A stretch of DNA of 64,000 bases from Pseudomonas sp. PDNC002 (GTDB lineage Bacteria; Pseudomonadota; Gammaproteobacteria; Pseudomonadales; Pseudomonadaceae), in contig NZ_CP070356.1 of assembly GCF_016919445.1 (NCBI RefSeq), positions 5,893,502-5,957,501 on the forward strand. The letters are read 5' to 3'. Within the stretch, counting starts at the first letter, position 1. Each line of letters starts with the position of its first letter. Of this stretch, positions 15,100-26,458 are shown one piece after another. Position numbers and translations under genes: made by a program. The notes beneath the pieces were generated by a model, which ran no database searches, was not told where the DNA came from, and was given only the letters and a program-made list of their open reading frames with translations.

Positions 15100-15995
15100 T
15101 GCGGGAATTCCTTCGAAAGACGGTATTGCTCGACCAGGGTAGCCGGGTCGTGTTCGAGATGGCCCTGGCTGCCGTGCAGGCGCATCAGTTGCGCGGCGAG
15201 GCCGCTCATGGGCGTGGCCGAGCCTTCCTCGCGGGAAAGCTTCACGGCGGTATCCAGGTCCTTGAGCAGCGTGCGCACGTGCCATTTCACCGGTTCGAAG
15301 CGGCTCTCGGCCATCTGCGGCGCAAGGATCTGCAGGGGTTTGGAGTCGGCGAAACCGCCGGCCAGCGCGGGGGCGATCAAGCTCGCGTCGACACCGGACC
15401 TCTCCGCCAGCGCCACCACTTCGGCGATCACCAGCGCATTGCAGGCGACGATCATCTGGTTGCACACCTTGGTCACCTGCCCGGCGCCGACATCGCCCAT
15501 GCGCGTCAGGCGCTGGCCGAGGTGTTCAAGGATCGGGCGGACCCGATCGATGTCCTCGATCCGCCCGCCGGCCATGATCGCCAGGGTACCCGCCTCGGCG
15601 CCCGGCGTGCCGCCGGACACCGGCGCATCGACCCAGCGCATGCCGGTGCGCGCTTCCAGCTCGGCCGCCATCTCGCGGGTGGCGGCGGGCTCCAGGCTGG
15701 AGAAGTCCACCAGCACCTGCCCGGCTCGCGCGCCCTCGACGATGCCGCCAGCACCGAATACGACTTCGCGCACGGCGGCGGTATCGGCCAGGCAGAGCAT
15801 CACCACCTCGGCGTCGGCACACAGCTGTGCGGGCGTCGCCACGGCCTTCGCGCCTTCCGCCGCGAGCAGTTCGCGCTTGCCGGCGGAGCGATTCCACACG
15901 GTCAGCGGGTAACCTGCGGCGATCAGGCGACGGGACATGGGCACGCCCATCAGGCCGAGACCGGCGAAGGCGAGGGAGGGAATGGCGGACGACAT
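15096..15995 (-). CDS. glxR: 2-hydroxy-3-oxopropionate reductase / beta-hydroxyacid dehydrogenase (GlxR-like)
   Basis: A 299-residue NAD(P)-dependent beta-hydroxyacid dehydrogenase. The Rossmann motif GLGLMGVPM is at 12-20, the substrate-binding VDAPVSGG at 122-129, and the catalytic lysine K176 with N179 in GQVTKVCNQ. Family members include tartronate semialdehyde reductase (GlxR/GarR) and 3-hydroxyisobutyrate dehydrogenase (MmsB). Its coupling to hyi favours tartronate semialdehyde reduction to D-glycerate. The ATG at 15995 follows GGAGAG with good spacing and is preferred to the GTG two codons upstream. Confidence 0.82.
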   Translation of the reverse strand: MSSAIPSLAFAGLGLMGVPMSRRLIAAGYPLTVWNRSAGKRELLAAEGAKAVATPAQLCADAEVVMLCLADTAAVREVVFGAGGIVEGARAGQVLVDFSSLEPAATREMAAELEARTGMRWVDAPVSGGTPGAEAGTLAIMAGGRIEDIDRVRPILEHLGQRLTRMGDVGAGQVTKVCNQMIVACNALVIAEVVALAERSGVDASLIAPALAGGFADSKPLQILAPQMAESRFEPVKWHVRTLLKDLDTAVKLSREEGSATPMSGLAAQLMRLHGSQGHLEHDPATLVEQYRLSKEFPQ

Positions 15996-16160
15996 GGACA
16001 CTCTCCAGTACAGGGCGGGAAAAGTACGGGGAGCGGCATTCTAGCAGGCGCGGCCAACCACCGGCCGAGTGCGCCGCGACGAACTGGCGGGCAGCGAAAC
16101 AGACGCGGCGCCACTATACTCCCGGAGTTTTTTCCGCCATTGACCCGGAGAACTCTCCCC

Positions 16161-17018
16161 ATGCTCAAACGCACCCTGGCGCTCGCCGCCGGTTTCGCTC
16201 TGTCCCTGTCCGCTGTTTTCGCCCACGCCGATACACCGAAGGAACTCAAGGTTTCCGCCATTCCCGACGAAGCCCCGACCGAGCTGCTGCGCAAGTTCAA
16301 GCCCCTGGGCGCCTATCTCGAAGAGCAACTGGGCATGCCGGTGAAGTTCATCCCGGTGTCCGACTATGCCGGCGTGGTCGAGGCCCTGGCTTCGGATCGC
16401 CTGGACATGGCCTGGCTGGGCGGTTTCACCTTCGTCCAGGCGCGCCTGAAGACCGGCAACGCCATCCCCCTGGTGCAGCGCGAGCAGGACCAGCAGTTCA
16501 CCAGCAAATTCATCACCGCCGACCCGAACGTGAAGTCACTACAGGACCTCAAGGGCAAGACCTTCGCCTTCGGTTCCGTGTCCTCCACCTCGGGTAGCCT
16601 GATGCCGCGCTACTTCATGCAGAAGGACGGCATCGTCCCCGAGCAGTTCTTCTCCCGCGTGGCTTACTCCGGCGCGCATGACGCCACCGTCGCCTGGGTC
16701 CAGGCCGGCAAGGTCGACGCTGGCGTGCTGAACGCCTCCGTGTGGCAGAAGCTGGTGGACGCGGGCAAGGTCGACACCAACAAGGTGAAGGTCTTCGCCA
16801 CCACGCCGACTTACTACGACTACAACTGGACCGTGCGCGGCAACCTCGACCCCGCACTAGCGGAGAAGATCAAGAAGGCCTTCCTCGCCCTCGACCCGAG
16901 CAAGCCGCGCGACAAGGAAATCCTCGATCTGCAGGCGGCCAGCCGCTTCATCGAAACCAAGCCTGAGAACTACAAGGGCATCGAGGACTCGGCGCGCGCC
17001 GCCGGCCTGCTGAAGTGA
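16161..17018 (+). CDS. phnD: Phosphonate/phosphite-type ABC transporter substrate-binding protein (PhnD family)
   Basis: A 285-residue periplasmic binding protein. A Sec signal of about 23 residues ends AHA before [10 protein letters not shown]. The mature chain has the PhnD-like pattern: [42 protein letters not shown], and [10 protein letters not shown] followed by [19 protein letters not shown]. PhnD proteins bind phosphonates, phosphite or phosphate esters. It begins a four-gene operon in which each gene overlaps the next. A -10-like TATACT lies at 16115-16120 and GGAG precedes the ATG. No C-P lyase or phosphite dehydrogenase gene is close, so the ligand is open. Confidence 0.85.
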   Translation: MLKRTLALAAGFALSLSAVFAHADTPKELKVSAIPDEAPTELLRKFKPLGAYLEEQLGMPVKFIPVSDYAGVVEALASDRLDMAWLGGFTFVQARLKTGNAIPLVQREQDQQFTSKFITADPNVKSLQDLKGKTFAFGSVSSTSGSLMPRYFMQKDGIVPEQFFSRVAYSGAHDATVAWVQAGKVDAGVLNASVWQKLVDAGKVDTNKVKVFATTPTYYDYNWTVRGNLDPALAEKIKKAFLALDPSKPRDKEILDLQAASRFIETKPENYKGIEDSARAAGLLK

Positions 17019-17821
17019 CCCTGAAACTGACCGGCGTGGAGCACATCCACGCCAACGGCCAGCGCTCGCTCGCCGGGATCGACCTCGCGGTCGGGACCGG
17101 CGAACGGGTGGCGATCATCGGCCCGTCCGGTGCCGGCAAGACGACCCTGTTGCGCATCCTGGCCACCGCCCTGAAACCCTCGGCGGGCCACTACGAATTG
17201 CTCGACGTACAACCCTGGTCGCTGGGTGCCGCCGCGCGCCAGCGCCTGCGCGCCCGCATCGCCCTGGTTCATCAGGCACCGCCGCTGCCGCCACGCCAGC
17301 GGGTAGTCACGGCGGTGCTTGCCGGGCGCCTCGGCCAGTGGCCACTGTGGAAGAGCCTGGCCAGCCTGGTCTATCCGCTGGACAGCGCCGGAGCCCGCAG
17401 CGAGCTGCAGCGCCTCGACCTCTCCGACAAGCTCTTCGAGCGCTGCGACCAGCTTTCCGGCGGACAATTGCAGCGGGTCGGCATTGCCCGCGCGCTCTAC
17501 CAGCATGCCGAAGTGCTGCTGGCGGACGAGCCGGTCTCGGCCATGGACCCGGTGCTCGCCGGGCACACGCTCGGGGTGCTCACCCGCGAGGCGCAGAACC
17601 GTGGTGTGACCCTGCTGGCCAGCCTGCACGCGGTGGACCTGGCGCTGGAACACTTCCCGCGCATCGTCGGTGTGCGCGATGGCCGCATCGCCTTCGACAA
17701 GGCCACGCAGAACGTGACCCCCGAGGACCTGCGCGCGCTGTACGCCAATGAACAGCTGGGCCGGCAGGACGCCGCCTCGCCCGTTGGCACACCGCTGGTG
17801 GTGCAGATTCCGCGATGCTGA
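17015..17821 (+). CDS. phnC: Phosphonate-type ABC transporter ATP-binding protein (PhnC family)
   Basis: A 268-residue ABC ATPase: Walker A GPSGAGKT (36-43), signature LSGGQ (about 147-151) within [15 protein letters not shown], Walker B VLLADEP (about 167-173), and an H-loop His in SLHAVDLAL. The GTG start overlaps the phnD stop codon (GTGA). It energises uptake with the two permeases that follow. Confidence 0.87.
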   Translation: MTLKLTGVEHIHANGQRSLAGIDLAVGTGERVAIIGPSGAGKTTLLRILATALKPSAGHYELLDVQPWSLGAAARQRLRARIALVHQAPPLPPRQRVVTAVLAGRLGQWPLWKSLASLVYPLDSAGARSELQRLDLSDKLFERCDQLSGGQLQRVGIARALYQHAEVLLADEPVSAMDPVLAGHTLGVLTREAQNRGVTLLASLHAVDLALEHFPRIVGVRDGRIAFDKATQNVTPEDLRALYANEQLGRQDAASPVGTPLVVQIPRC

Positions 17822-18657
17822 ACCCTGCACTCCCGAAGACGTCGCCCCGCGATCCGGCGGCGCTGCCGCGCCTGTTGCTCACCCTGCTCGCACTGGCCTT
17901 GCTCTGGCCCGGGCTGCGCCTGTCCGAGATGGACATCGTCGGCCTGTTCAGCGGCGACAACGCACGGACCATGGCCAACTTCCTCGGTGGCTTCCTGCCG
18001 CCGGCCCATGACAGCGAATTCCTCGCCCTGCTCGGCCGCGCCACCCTGGAAACCCTGGCCATCGCCACGGCCGGCATGGCGCTGGCCTGGCTGATCGCCT
18101 TCCCCGCCGCGCTGCTGGCAACCCGTGCGCTGTCGATCTCCGCCCTGCCCCGCGGCGGCCTGCCGGCCTGGTGGGCGCGGGCGCTGCGCTGGCCGGTGCG
18201 CGGCTTGCTGATCGTGCTGCGCAGCGTGCCGGAGATCGTCTGGGCACTGCTGTTCGTCCGCGCCGTCGGCCTGGGGCCGACGGCCGGGGTGCTGGCCATC
18301 GCCATCACTTACGGCGGCATGCTCGGCAAGGTCTACGCGGAAATCTTCGAATCGGTGGACCCACGACCGACCCGCGCGCTATTGCTGGGCGGCGGCTCGC
18401 GGCTGCAAGCGTTCGCCTATGGCGTACTGCCTTCGGCGGCGGCGGAATTGATTTCCTACACGGTCTACCGCTGGGAGTGCGCGATCCGCGCTTCGGTGGT
18501 GATGGGCTTCGTCGGCGCGGGCGGCCTGGGTCAGCAGATCGACCTGTCGCTGCGCATGTTCGCCGGCGGCGAGGTGTCGAGCATCCTGCTGACCTTCCTG
18601 GTGCTGGTGCTGGGCGCCGATCTGCTCAGCCGCTTCCTGCGCGGGAGGCTCGAATGA
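17815..18657 (+). CDS. phnE: Phosphonate-type ABC transporter permease 1 (PhnE family)
   Basis: A 280-residue permease with six or so hydrophobic helices and the coupling-helix region [15 protein letters not shown] followed by [25 protein letters not shown], diagnostic of PhnE-type (BPD_transp_1) permeases. It overlaps phnC by 7 bp and the next permease by 4 bp. Confidence 0.86.
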   Translation: MLNPALPKTSPRDPAALPRLLLTLLALALLWPGLRLSEMDIVGLFSGDNARTMANFLGGFLPPAHDSEFLALLGRATLETLAIATAGMALAWLIAFPAALLATRALSISALPRGGLPAWWARALRWPVRGLLIVLRSVPEIVWALLFVRAVGLGPTAGVLAIAITYGGMLGKVYAEIFESVDPRPTRALLLGGGSRLQAFAYGVLPSAAAELISYTVYRWECAIRASVVMGFVGAGGLGQQIDLSLRMFAGGEVSSILLTFLVLVLGADLLSRFLRGRLE

Positions 18658-19424
18658 CCGGCGTGCTGCGCAGTTTCGGCTGGCTGCTGCTGATCCTCCT
18701 CGCGGTTGGCGCATCCTTCGCCTATCTGGAAGTGGACACGGGCGGGCTGTTCGACGCCCGCGGCCTTGGCCAGATGCTGGAGTACGGTCGCGACTTCCTT
18801 TCGCCGGACCTCACCGCGCCCCATCTCGCGGCGGTGGGCCGCGGCGCCCTGGAAACCCTGGCCATGTCGGCCATCGGTACGCTGCTGGCAGCACTGCTCG
18901 GCCTGCTGCTGGCATTGCCGGCGGCGGGACGCTTCGGGCGCATCGCCCAGAGTCTGTCACGCCTGCTGCTCAATGCCCTGCGTGCGGTGCCGGAACTGGT
19001 CTGGGGCGCGCTGATGGTGCTGGCCGCCGGGCTCGGTCCGAACGCCGGCACCCTGGCGCTGGCGCTGCATACAGGCGGCGTGCTGGGTCGCCTGTTCGCC
19101 GAAGCGCTGGAAAATACCCCGACCGCTCCCGCCGAGGCCGTGCGCCTGTCCGGCGGCGGCCGGATCGCGGCATTCGCCTACGGCACCCTGCCCGGCGTCT
19201 GGCCGCAACTGGTGGCCTACATGCTCTATCGCTGGGAGAACAACATCCGCATGGCCAGCGTGCTCGGCTTTGTCGGTGCCGGCGGGCTGGGGCAGATGCT
19301 GTATTTCAGCCTCAGCCTGTTCCAGCAGGCGCAGGCGGCGACCGTGATCATCGCCATGCTGTTGCTGGTGCTGTGCGTCGACTCGCTGAGCGCCTGGGCG
19401 CGGCAGCGCTGGGTGAGCCATTGA
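18654..19424 (+). CDS. Phosphonate-type ABC transporter permease 2 (PhnE family)
   Basis: A 256-residue paralogue of the preceding permease. It has its own coupling region, LSGGGRIAAFAYGTLPGVWP, then [25 protein letters not shown]. The ATG overlaps the upstream stop (ATGA). Two distinct permease genes in one operon imply a heterodimeric membrane channel, an arrangement seen in PA3313-PA3316-type systems. Confidence 0.86.
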   Translation: MTGVLRSFGWLLLILLAVGASFAYLEVDTGGLFDARGLGQMLEYGRDFLSPDLTAPHLAAVGRGALETLAMSAIGTLLAALLGLLLALPAAGRFGRIAQSLSRLLLNALRAVPELVWGALMVLAAGLGPNAGTLALALHTGGVLGRLFAEALENTPTAPAEAVRLSGGGRIAAFAYGTLPGVWPQLVAYMLYRWENNIRMASVLGFVGAGGLGQMLYFSLSLFQQAQAATVIIAMLLLVLCVDSLSAWARQRWVSH

Positions 19425-19428
19425 ACCT

Positions 19429-19520
19429 GTAGGAGCGGAGCTTCTCCGCGAAATCCCGGCGCAGCCGGTGTGACCGCTGTCCAACAGACGGGACCAATCG
19501 CGGACAAGGTCCGCTCCTAC
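19429..19520. repeat. REPIN downstream of the phosphonate transporter operon
   Basis: GTAGGAGCGGAGCTTCTCCG at 19429-19448 pairs with an inverted REP ending CCGCTCCTAC at 19520. It is five bases after the last permease stop and may stabilise or end the operon mRNA. The 19425-19982 gap (about 560 bp) contains only this REPIN, a second REP pair, repeat copy B and a terminator. Confidence 0.75.
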
Positions 19521-19630
19521 ACGAGCCTCGCGGCCCGCGCCTGCAACGATTGCCCCTCGACTGACCTGTGAGCCGGTCTCTTTTGGCGCGTTTTCAACTG
19601 TGCAGCGGGGCGTGCGGCGGGCTGCTTTTC

Positions 19631-19704
19631 GTAGGAGCGGATCTTATCCGCGATGCCGTTTGTCCCGGCTTCGCCGGGATTTCGCGGAGAAGCTCCGCTC
19701 CTGC
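19631..19704. repeat. REP pair adjoining repeat element B
   Basis: GTAGGAGCGGATCTTATCCG (19631-19650) and the inverted partner TTCGCGGAGAAGCTCCGCTC (19681-19700). Between them is a small perfect hairpin TCCCGGC/GCCGGGA. The right REP overlaps the first bases of repeat copy B. Confidence 0.7.
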
Positions 19705-19898
19705 CTGATCGGTCCGTGCTCCAGTCATCGCCCTGAGCCTCTCCCAGGGGGGGAGAGGGGACCGTTCGGTGCAGGATGAATCTTCGGTGTCAGCCGGCAC
19801 GGACTGCTCTCTCTCCCTCAGGAGCGGGGCGCGTAGCCAGGGCTGGGGTGAGGGGAAAGCATCGGCACGGGCTTCCCGAGAAAGACAGTTGCTCCTAC
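19697..19898. repeat. Intergenic repeat element, copy B
   Basis: The second copy of the ~190-bp element at 9325-9514, in the same orientation and with the same ends (GCTCCTGCCTGATCGG... to ...ACAGTTGCTCCTAC). The main difference is in the middle, where copy B has AGGAGCGGGGCGCGTAGCC in place of a shorter stretch. The identical central block begins AGGGGACCGTTCGGTGCAGG. No coding capacity. Confidence 0.7.
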
Positions 19899-19937
19899 AA
19901 AGAAGCGCTCAACGGGTTTGAGTGGAAACAGAGCGCA

Positions 19938-19968
19938 ACAAAAAGCCCGACACATGGCCGGGCTTTTC
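19938..19968 (-). terminator. Terminator of the DUF5064-like gene
   Basis: Stem AAAGCCCG / CGGGCTTT (19942-19949 with 19959-19966). On the reverse strand it ends in a U-rich tract. It lies 15 bp past the stop codon at 19983. Confidence 0.75.
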
Positions 19969-19982
19969 TTCGAATGGGTTGC

Positions 19983-20348
19983 TTACTCGCCGCCGTGGAT
20001 CACCTTGTCCAGGTCGATCGGGTCGCCGGGATGGGTGCCGAGTTTCTGACGGATGTCCTCGAACATCGCGTCGTACTCCTTGTGATTGCGCACCACCGCA
20101 CCGAAGCGCGGGTGCAAGCCGTGTTTCTGGGCGATGCGAGTGGCGTCGCTGGCGAAGTTGAAGGCTTGCTCCTTGGGCATGTCCCACTCTTCGGTGAATG
20201 AGTTGCGATCGATCTCGCCTTTCATGGTGAAGTGCACGTAGGTGCCCTTCTCCGCATCCTTGCGGATTTCGTAATAGATATGAGCGTCGATCTCCTGCTG
20301 ATCCAGCCCCGGCATGGCCTGGAGGTGCAGATGGCCCGGTTCGAACAT
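19983..20348 (-). CDS. DUF5064-like Pseudomonas protein
   Basis: A 121-residue soluble protein starting MFEPGHLHLQAMPGLDQQEI. It has a beta-rich first half (IYYEIRKDAEKGTYVHFTMKGEI) and a helical second half. The MFEPGHLH opening is what I recall of DUF5064, a family confined to Pseudomonas with no assigned function. No signal peptide. GGAG lies near the ATG, and a terminator follows the stop, so it is probably monocistronic. Confidence 0.7.
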   Translation of the reverse strand: MFEPGHLHLQAMPGLDQQEIDAHIYYEIRKDAEKGTYVHFTMKGEIDRNSFTEEWDMPKEQAFNFASDATRIAQKHGLHPRFGAVVRNHKEYDAMFEDIRQKLGTHPGDPIDLDKVIHGGE

Positions 20349-20414
20349 GGCGAATCTCCTTCGATGGAATCCCGACAGTCTAGCCGGCCTTTGTGAATTG
20401 GAAATCGCCCTGTG

Positions 20415-20732
20415 TCAGTGCAGGACTTCCTTTCGAACTCTTTCTTGCACCAGTACCCACGGGGCGATGACCACGGCCCAAAGCTCCGGATCGCGATTGA
20501 GGAAATCCTGCGCCTGGATTTCGTCGACCTTGGCCAGCTCACCGCTGTTCAACCAGGCAGCGACCTTCGCCTTGTCGTCCTCGGCCACGCCTACCGCGAC
20601 CTCCACCAGATCGGCGCAAGCCCCGACCTTGAGCAGGTTGCCGCGAGCGAAGAAGGGCGCGAGCTCCTGCCAGGAAATCTTCGCGGTTTCGCCAAGCAAC
20701 TTGGCATAGAGGGTGCTAGCTTGTTCAGTCAT
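20415..20732 (-). CDS. DUF2288 family protein
   Basis: A 105-residue soluble protein starting MTEQASTLYAKLLGETAKIS, followed by WQELAPFFARGNLLKV. This opening is typical of DUF2288, a small proteobacterial family of unknown function. I chose the ATG at 20732, behind AGGTGAG, over the long upstream extension of the frame, which lacks family similarity. It is divergent from braC. Confidence 0.75.
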   Translation of the reverse strand: MTEQASTLYAKLLGETAKISWQELAPFFARGNLLKVGACADLVEVAVGVAEDDKAKVAAWLNSGELAKVDEIQAQDFLNRDPELWAVVIAPWVLVQERVRKEVLH

Positions 20733-20931
20733 GGATCTCACCTGGTAAACGAACGGCGCCATGATAGCGCCGAGACCGCGCCAGGCAAGGTTCCGGCGGC
20801 GCTTTCGGGTCGATTGAAACCCTGCGGACCGAACGACGGAAAACCAACGGGGAGAAGTCGGGGGAGCGCCGTTTTTCTGTACGTTTGTTTCAATCTTGCG
20901 ACATACCCGCAACCGGCCCGCCGCCCCCGTC

Positions 20932-20974
20932 TTTTCAAGCGGTCAAGCGGCACTCTACACTGTACCGGTACAGT
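20932..20974 (+). promoter_or_regulatory. Candidate braC promoter with overlapping 16-bp palindrome
   Basis: The 331-bp gap 20733-21063 contains a perfect 16-bp palindrome ACTGTACCGGTACAGT at 20959-20974. It overlaps the end of a possible -10 box TACACT (20956-20961) with a weak -35 (TTCAAG, 20933-20938). A perfect palindrome on the start site suggests a dimeric repressor; the protein is unknown. I see nothing else in the gap beyond the braC ribosome site GTGGAG. Confidence 0.5.
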
Positions 20975-21063
20975 TGCCGGTGGGTCTGTCCGGGGCAATC
21001 CCGGTCCGGAGGCCTTCGGCAACCAGGACTACAAAAACGAAAACACAAGAAGAGTGGAGCACT

Positions 21064-22185
21064 ATGAAAAAGGGTACTCAGCGTCTTTCCCAGCTGTTCA
21101 CCGCCATGGCTCTGGCCGGCGTTGCCAGCTTCTCCATGGCCGCCGACACCATCAAGATCGCTCTGGCCGGCCCGGTGACCGGCGCCGTCGCACAGTACGG
21201 GGAGATGCAGTTCATTGGCGCGAAAATGGCCATTGAGCAGATCAACAAGGCCGGCGGCGTCGACGGCAAGCAACTCGAAGGCGTGGTCTACGACGACGCT
21301 TGCGATCCCAAACAAGCCGTGGCCGTTGCCAACAAGATCGTCAACGATGGCGTCAAGTTCGTCGTTGGCCACCTGTGCTCCAGCTCCACTCAACCGGCTT
21401 CGGATATCTACGAAGACGAAGGCGTGCTGATGATCACCGCCGCCTCCACCAGCCCGGACATCACCGCCCGCGGCTACAAGCTGATCTTCCGCACCATCGG
21501 CCTGGACAGCCTGCAGGGCCCGACCGCCGGCAAGTTCATCGCCGAGCACATCAAGCCCAAGACCGTGGCCGTGATCCACGACAAGCAGCAGTACGGCGAA
21601 GGCATCGCCACTGCCGTGAAGAAGACCCTGGAAGGCGCCGGCGTCAAGGTCGCCCTGTTCGAAGGCATCAACGCCGGCGACAAGGACTTCTCCGCGATGA
21701 TCGCCAAGCTCAAGCAAGCCAAGGTCGACTTCGTCTACTACGGCGGCTACCACCCGGAGCTGGGCCTGATCCTGCGCCAGGCTGCCGAGAAAGGCCTGAA
21801 AGTCGGCTTCATGGGTCCGGAAGGCGTCGGCAACAAAGAGATTTCCGCCATCGCCGGCCCGGCCTCCGAAGGCCTGTACGTGACCCTGCCGAAATCCTTC
21901 GATCAGGATCCGAAGAACCAGGCTCTGGTTGAGGCCTTCAAGGCCAAGAACGAAGACCCGAGCGGTCCGTTCGTGTTCCCGGCGTACGCCGCCGTGGAAG
22001 TCATCGCCGAAGGCATCAAGAAAGCCGGCAGCGAGGATACCGACAAGGTAGCCGCCGCACTGCGCTCCAACACCTTCGCGACCCCGACCGGTGACCTGGC
22101 CTTCGACGAGAAGGGCGACCTGAAGAACTTCAACTTCGTGGTCTACCAGTGGCACAAGGACGGCACCAAGACCGAAGCCAAGTAA
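21064..22185 (+). CDS. braC: Branched-chain amino acid ABC transporter binding protein BraC
   Basis: A 373-residue periplasmic binding protein, the same length as P. aeruginosa BraC. A signal peptide of about 26 residues ends SMA before ADTIKIALAGPVTG. The Leu/Ile/Val-binding fold is clear: QYGEMQFIGAKMAIEQIN, the conserved pair in YDDACDPKQA and HLCSSS, and YGGYHPELGLILRQA. It captures leucine, isoleucine, valine and to a lesser degree alanine and threonine. It is the first of five genes, with a terminator-like stem before braD that would raise binding-protein dose. Confidence 0.96.
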   Translation: MKKGTQRLSQLFTAMALAGVASFSMAADTIKIALAGPVTGAVAQYGEMQFIGAKMAIEQINKAGGVDGKQLEGVVYDDACDPKQAVAVANKIVNDGVKFVVGHLCSSSTQPASDIYEDEGVLMITAASTSPDITARGYKLIFRTIGLDSLQGPTAGKFIAEHIKPKTVAVIHDKQQYGEGIATAVKKTLEGAGVKVALFEGINAGDKDFSAMIAKLKQAKVDFVYYGGYHPELGLILRQAAEKGLKVGFMGPEGVGNKEISAIAGPASEGLYVTLPKSFDQDPKNQALVEAFKAKNEDPSGPFVFPAYAAVEVIAEGIKKAGSEDTDKVAAALRSNTFATPTGDLAFDEKGDLKNFNFVVYQWHKDGTKTEAK

Positions 22186-22200
22186 GCCACCCGCCGACAC

Positions 22201-22235
22201 ACAAAGCCCACTGCAACCGCAGTGGGCTTTGTTTA
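22201..22235 (+). terminator. Intra-operon terminator/attenuator between braC and braD
   Basis: A 14-bp perfect stem ACAAAGCCCACTGC / GCAGTGGGCTTTGT with loop AACC, then TTTA. The short U-run suggests partial termination, giving more braC than braDEFG transcript, a common arrangement for binding-protein operons. Confidence 0.8.
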
Positions 22236-22301
22236 TCCGAGTATTCCGGGGGTCCGTCGCGCCACAAGCGCCGCTTCACGCGACGCCCGAGGAGTTAGGT
22301 A

Positions 22302-24474
<2,173 letters not shown>

Positions 24475-24478
<4 letters not shown>

Positions 24479-25242
24479 GCCGCCCGATTCTTGAAGTATC
24501 CGGCCTCACGATGCGCTTCGGCGGGCTGCTGGCCGTCAACAACGTCGCCCTGAAGGTCGAAGAAAAACAGGTGATCTCGATGATCGGCCCCAACGGCGCC
24601 GGCAAGACCACCGTGTTCAACTGCCTCACCGGCTTCTACGCCCCTACCGGCGGCGAGATCCTGCTACGCGGCGAGCCCATCCAGGGCCTGCCGGGCCACA
24701 AGATCGCCCACAAGGGCGTGGTGCGTACTTTCCAGAACGTGCGGCTGTTCAAGGAGATGACCGCGGTGGAGAACCTGCTGGTGGCGCAACACCGGCACAT
24801 CAACACCAACTTCCTCTCCGGCCTGCTCAAGACTCCGGCCTTCCGCCGCGCGGAAGCCGAAGCGCTGGACTACGCCTCGCACTGGCTGGAAATCGTCAAT
24901 CTCAAGGAAATCGCCAACCGCCCGGCGGGCACCCTCGCCTACGGCCAGCAGCGCCGCCTGGAGATTGCCCGCTGCATGATGACCCGTCCGCAGTTGTTGA
25001 TGCTGGACGAACCGGCGGCCGGCCTGAACCCGCGGGAAACCGAGGACCTCAAGGCCCTGATCGCCATGCTGCGCTCGGAACACGGCGTCACCGTCCTGCT
25101 CATCGAGCACGACATGAAGCTGGTGATGAGCATTTCCGACCATATCTACGTGATCAACCAGGGCACCCCCCTGGCCAACGGCACCCCGGAAGAAATCCGC
25201 GGCAACCCGGATGTGATCAAAGCCTATCTGGGGGAGGCCTGA
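24475..25242 (+). CDS. braF: Branched-chain amino acid ABC transporter ATPase BraF (LivG)
   Basis: A 255-residue ABC ATPase with Walker A GPNGAGKT (38-45), a LivG-type signature region [14 protein letters not shown] (Y in place of S in the LSGGQ core), Walker [12 protein letters not shown], and the H-loop [11 protein letters not shown]. The [13 protein letters not shown] variant is normal for LivG. Confidence 0.96.
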
Positions 25243-25245
25243 GTC

Positions 25246-25947
25246 ATGCTGAAATTCGACAAGGTTTCCACGTTCTACGGCAAGATCCAGGCGCTGCACG
25301 ACGTCAGCATGGAAGTCCAGCAGGGCGAGATCGTCACCCTGATCGGCGCCAACGGCGCCGGCAAGTCGACCCTGCTGATGACCCTGTGCGGCTCGCCGCG
25401 CGCCTCTTCGGGCAGCATCACTTACATGGGTGAGGAACTGGTCGGCAAGGAATCCGCCGTGATCATGCGCAAGAGCATCGCCGTCGTGCCGGAAGGCCGT
25501 CGCGTGTTCGCCCGCCTGACCGTGGAGGAGAACCTCGCCATGGGCGGTTTCTTCACCAGCAAGGGTGACTACCAGGAGCAGATGGACAAGGTCCTGGCAC
25601 TGTTCCCGCGCCTGAAGGAGCGCTTCAACCAGCGCGGCGGCACCATGTCCGGCGGCGAACAGCAGATGCTCGCCATCGGCCGTGCGCTGATGAGCAAACC
25701 CAGGCTGCTGCTCCTCGACGAGCCATCCCTGGGCCTGGCGCCGATCATCATCCAGCAGATCTTCGACATCGTCGAACAACTGCGCCAGGAAGGCGTGACC
25801 GTGTTCCTCGTCGAGCAGAACGCCAACCAGGCGCTCAAGATCGCGGATCGCGGCTACGTGCTGGAGAATGGTCGGATCGTCATGCAGGACACCGGCGCCA
25901 ACCTGCTGGTGAACCCCAAGGTGCGCGACGCGTACCTCGGCGGCTGA
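25246..25947 (+). CDS. braG: Branched-chain amino acid ABC transporter ATPase BraG (LivF)
   Basis: A 233-residue ABC ATPase with Walker A GANGAGKST (34-42), signature MSGGEQQMLAIGRALM, Walker B LLLLDEPSLGLAP and H-loop FLVEQNANQAL, typical of LivF. It lies 3 bp after braF and is the last gene of the operon; a UUCG-loop terminator follows. Confidence 0.96.
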   Translation: MLKFDKVSTFYGKIQALHDVSMEVQQGEIVTLIGANGAGKSTLLMTLCGSPRASSGSITYMGEELVGKESAVIMRKSIAVVPEGRRVFARLTVEENLAMGGFFTSKGDYQEQMDKVLALFPRLKERFNQRGGTMSGGEQQMLAIGRALMSKPRLLLLDEPSLGLAPIIIQQIFDIVEQLRQEGVTVFLVEQNANQALKIADRGYVLENGRIVMQDTGANLLVNPKVRDAYLGG

Positions 25948-25964
25948 TCTCAGGTGCTGCAACG

Positions 25965-25992
25965 AAAAACGGCCCTTCGGGGCCGTTTTTTC
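25965..25992 (+). terminator. Rho-independent terminator of the bra operon
   Basis: Stem ACGGCCC / GGGCCGT (25969-25975 with 25980-25986) with the very stable UUCG tetraloop, then TTTTT. A-rich sequence on the left side could make it partly bidirectional. Confidence 0.92.
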
Positions 25993-26010
25993 TATCTGGC
26001 GTGTAAACAG

Positions 26011-26035
26011 GAACGCCGCCCATTGGGCGGCGTTC
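26011..26035 (-). terminator. Strong hairpin after the DUF3509 gene, without clear U-run
   Basis: GAACGCCGCCCA and TGGGCGGCGTTC form a near-perfect palindrome around a single base. It sits 16 bp past the DUF3509 stop on the reverse strand. The following reverse-strand sequence (CTGTTTAC) has few Us, so it may be an mRNA-stabilising hairpin rather than a full terminator. Confidence 0.5.
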
Positions 26036-26050
26036 TCACATCAGGACGAC

Positions 26051-26332
26051 TCAGGTCCCGTAACTCAGCACCTGCGCTCGCTGGCGCAGTTGGGAGACGA
26101 CGTCATCCTCCATCCGGCCTTCGGAGATCAGCAGGTCGCGGCGGATGGTCTGCACCGCCTCCTCGCTCTGTGCATGGTCGGCCAGGTGCTGGCCCTCGAT
26201 GACTCGCCGCAGTACCACGTCTCCATCGTTGTTTGTAAGGGTCAGGATACGGCCGCCGTCGGGGCGTGCCGGGCCCAGGGAGGGAGCGTAGGGAGCGAAG
26301 GTCTCGGTCAGCAGGGCGCTTAGCCGGTCCAT
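26051..26332 (-). CDS. DUF3509 family protein
   Basis: A 93-residue soluble protein starting MDRLSALLTETFAPYAPSLG, then PARPDGGRILTLTNNDGDVVLRRVI. The layout (short helix, beta pair with GGRILTL, two terminal helices) fits DUF3509, a Pseudomonas family of about 90 residues without assigned function. Monocistronic, between convergent bra and co-directional thrC. Confidence 0.72.
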   Translation of the reverse strand: MDRLSALLTETFAPYAPSLGPARPDGGRILTLTNNDGDVVLRRVIEGQHLADHAQSEEAVQTIRRDLLISEGRMEDDVVSQLRQRAQVLSYGT

Positions 26333-26458
26333 GTCGTATCTCCTTGTTGCGAAATGAAAAAAACACAGGAAGAAGACAGCACGATCGGCGATAAAGTTCG
26401 TGGGTTTCAGTACCGTTGGTCATGACGGCATGTTTCATGGCCCGCCCTTGCGGGCATG

